Virus record (IMG/VR): IMGVR_UViG_3300042868_006792
Span: 1 to 28,442 of that record
Reading direction: 5' to 3' (one strand)
From: a virus
Length of the DNA stretch: 28,442 nt
Shown here in pieces: positions 26,438-28,442 of this stretch. A model generated the notes under the pieces. It had not been told where the DNA came from and searched no databases. It saw nothing but the letters and a program-made list of their open reading frames with translations. The position numbers and the translations under genes were made by a program. Position 1 is the first letter of the stretch. Every line of letters starts with the position of its first letter.

Positions 26438-28442
26438 TTAAGAACCACATCCGAAACACTCAAACTCGGAATCCGAAGGTTTTTGTGTTAAATCAACTGT
26501 TGGTTTTTCAATTGGTTTTGATTGACCTACTTTAGATATGTCCACCGCCAAGTGTTTTGCTCCGGTCGATATCGCTTTTGTTCTAACATAATAACAAAGA
26601 GTTTTTAATCCTTTACCCCACGAATGGAAGTGTGAGGATGAAATCTTTGATAATGTTGGGTTAGACATATAGATATTCATTGATTGTGATTGGTCGATGA
26701 ATGGTGCTCTGTCAGCCGCCATATCAATAAGTTCTCTTTGAGATATCTCCCAAATTGTTTTGTATTTTGGAATCAAATGTTCAATTCTCTTAACTTTCTT
26801 GTTGTAATTTTTATCTTCTTGGTCGAGATAATTATTAAAGTTAATATTTTGAATTGACCCTTCGTTCATAATGATTTCATTTTTTAAATCTTCAGACCAA
26901 ATACCTATTTTTTCAAAATCACTAATTAAGTATTTGTTAACAATTAGAATTTCACCCCCAACTACACGACGATTAAACAATGCCGAGTGAGCCGGTTCAG
27001 TCATTTCAAATGAACCTGTAATCTTAGCTGAAGACGCAACTGGCATCTGAGCCGTGAATAACGAATTACAAACCCCGTGATTGGACACTTCTAACTTAAG
27101 TGAATCCCAATCCCACATTCTTCCTAATCCCTCGTAATCTAACCCCCACATATCAAATTGGAATATACCTTTTGACATTGGTGAACCTTTAAAGAATTTG
27201 TATGGTTTATATTCACCTGATTTACACAATTCCATACTCTCGGTGATTGCCGCGAAGTAGATTGTTTCAAAGATTTCTTTGTTTAACTTTTTTGCCTCTT
27301 CAGATGTGAAGATATAATCCATTAAGAAAAATACGTCAGCAAGACCTTGAGTCCCAATCGCAATTGCTCTTTGTTCTAAACCACCTTTTCTACCTTGTTC
27401 TGTTGAATAACTATTAATGTCAACAACTTTGTTAAGTGCTCTAACAACCTTTCTAACCTCACTATAAAGTAATTTAAAATCAAATTCACCTTTAATGATA
27501 AAGTTTTTTAATACCATAGATGATAACGTACAGATTGCCGTAGTGTTCTCATCTGTGTATTGGTAAATCTCATTACATAGGTTAGATTGTTTAATCACCC
27601 CAATGTTTTGATGGTTTGTTTTTCTGTTAGCACTATCTTTAGAACATAAGTAAGGAACTCCTGTTTCAACTTGAGATTCAATAATTTTATTCCAAATTGT
27701 TTGAGCTTTAACTTTTTTACCAAGTCCAAGTTCAACCGCTTTGTTGTAGTTTGATTCATACTCATCACCATAAGCTTCTTGTAATGGTTTGATACCCGCT
27801 TTGATAATATCGTTAGGACAAAACAAATACCAATCACTATTGTTCTTAACCGCATTCATAAAGTTGTCCGGTAACCATATTGAGGTAAATAAATCTTTTG
27901 CTCTTAATTCTTCAGCTCCCGTATTCTTTTTGATTTCAAGTAAATCAATGATGTCTTTATGCCAAGGTTCGATGTAGATAGCGGCACTACCCGGTCTTCT
28001 ACCTTGTTGATTGAAGAATCTTAATCCTTCATTAACAATCTTTAAGTACTTCAATAAACCACCCGCAAATCCTCCTGATGAGTTAATACGACTTTCTTTA
28101 CTCCGAATGTTAGACATACACAGTCCAATACCAGCAGCGTCAGACGAATATGTTGAAATGTCGTTGAATGTTTGTAATAACCCTTCTCTTGAATCCCCGT
28201 GATTATATTTCAATACACAAGATGCTAGTTGAGGTGTTTTAGTACCCGCATTAATCATAATAGGTGTTGCCGGAGAAATAACTTGATTTGATAATGATTG
28301 ATAATACTCAACCGCTTGTTCAAATGATTTAGTAACCCATAAAGCCACTCTCATATACATATGTTGAGGTCTTTCAATTACTCTACCTTCAGGATTTTTT
28401 AACAAATACATTTCTTGTAATGATTTCCACGCAAAATAATCA
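26438..28442 (-). CDS. nrdA: Class I ribonucleoside-diphosphate reductase, large (alpha) subunit, 5' partial
   Basis: It reduces ribonucleoside diphosphates to deoxy forms, with a radical supplied by the NrdB subunit (not in the window). The frame runs off the right edge, and residues before the in-window ATG at 28411 ('DYFAWKSLQE') match the family, so the real start is outside. Counting from that ATG: Cys65 in 'LASCVL' and Cys294 in 'ICTLSS' are the active-site thiol pair; Asn277, Cys279 and Glu281 in 'SNLCNEIYQ' are the catalytic triad; 'CYYVRT' carries the two radical-transfer tyrosines; and the C-terminal 'ECFGCGS' gives the thioredoxin-accessible Cys pair. All key residues are present and there is no intein or intron. 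The N-terminal ~90-100 residues, including any ATP-cone, are not visible. A terminator follows. Confidence 0.96.
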   Translation of the reverse strand, partial: DYFAWKSLQEMYLLKNPEGRVIERPQHMYMRVALWVTKSFEQAVEYYQSLSNQVISPATPIMINAGTKTPQLASCVLKYNHGDSREGLLQTFNDISTYSSDAAGIGLCMSNIRSKESRINSSGGFAGGLLKYLKIVNEGLRFFNQQGRRPGSAAIYIEPWHKDIIDLLEIKKNTGAEELRAKDLFTSIWLPDNFMNAVKNNSDWYLFCPNDIIKAGIKPLQEAYGDEYESNYNKAVELGLGKKVKAQTIWNKIIESQVETGVPYLCSKDSANRKTNHQNIGVIKQSNLCNEIYQYTDENTTAICTLSSMVLKNFIIKGEFDFKLLYSEVRKVVRALNKVVDINSYSTEQGRKGGLEQRAIAIGTQGLADVFFLMDYIFTSEEAKKLNKEIFETIYFAAITESMELCKSGEYKPYKFFKGSPMSKGIFQFDMWGLDYEGLGRMWDWDSLKLEVSNHGVCNSLFTAQMPVASSAKITGSFEMTEPAHSALFNRRVVGGEILIVNKYLISDFEKIGIWSEDLKNEIIMNEGSIQNINFNNYLDQEDKNYNKKVKRIEHLIPKYKTIWEISQRELIDMAADRAPFIDQSQSMNIYMSNPTLSKISSSHFHSWGKGLKTLCYYVRTKAISTGAKHLAVDISKVGQSKPIEKPTVDLTQKPSDSEFECFGCGS

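Noticed and set aside
26438-28442. Intein or intron in the ribonucleotide reductase gene
   Set aside because: Motifs run in the normal order and spacing without interruption.

Overview
The window is AT-rich and gene-dense. It encodes part of the virion-assembly region of a contractile-tailed (T4-like) bacteriophage, almost certainly one infecting Bacteroidota, most likely a gliding Flavobacteriia-type host. Three things point to phage: a gp25/gpW-family baseplate protein, a gp6/gpJ-family baseplate wedge protein directly after it, and a long run of large Thr/Ser/Asn/Tyr-rich tail proteins. Three things point to Bacteroidota: SprB-like adhesin repeats in several tail proteins, A/T-rich start regions without Shine-Dalgarno sequences, and low GC. 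All 15 genes end in TAA. No tRNA, CRISPR array, insertion sequence or integrase was seen.

Layout. Two gene clusters converge on a bidirectional terminator at about 7.2 kb. The plus-strand cluster (1-7201) holds a truncated SprB-repeat protein, two tail proteins sharing an N-terminal module (737 and 429 aa), an 812-aa tail protein with a Pro-Thr tract, and a RuvC-type resolvase. The minus-strand cluster runs from the right edge leftwards. It begins with the class I ribonucleotide reductase large subunit (5' end outside the window) and its own terminator. It continues with gp25-like, gp6-like, a 1752-aa tail protein with an internal multi-helix membrane segment, then 613-, 273-, 410-, 302- and 1025-aa structural proteins, and a 1184-aa chimeric adhesin. 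Genes within a cluster overlap or are 0-7 nt apart, except for gaps of 72 nt before the 1752-aa gene, 35 nt before the 1184-aa gene and 27 nt before the 812-aa gene. No stretch over 300 bases lacks a gene.

How it fits together. gp25-like and gp6-like would build the baseplate wedge. The following genes probably supply further baseplate and tail-tip parts, with the 1025-aa protein carrying a motif reminiscent of tail protein I. The SprB-repeat and Pro-Thr proteins are probably the fibres or adhesins that meet the host. NrdA supplies dNTPs, and the RuvC-like nuclease would resolve branched DNA before packaging.

The most notable points are: (1) the 1184-aa adhesin, with seven SprB-like modules, a Pro/Thr linker and a C-terminal PEBP/YbhB-like domain; (2) a 22-bp identical, inverted, frame-matched repeat shared by the Pro-Thr tracts of the 812- and 1184-aa genes, which could allow exchange of fibre C-termini by inversion; (3) an apparent multi-pass membrane segment inside the 1752-aa virion protein; and (4) a bipartite motif with identical spacing upstream of the 1752- and 1184-aa genes.
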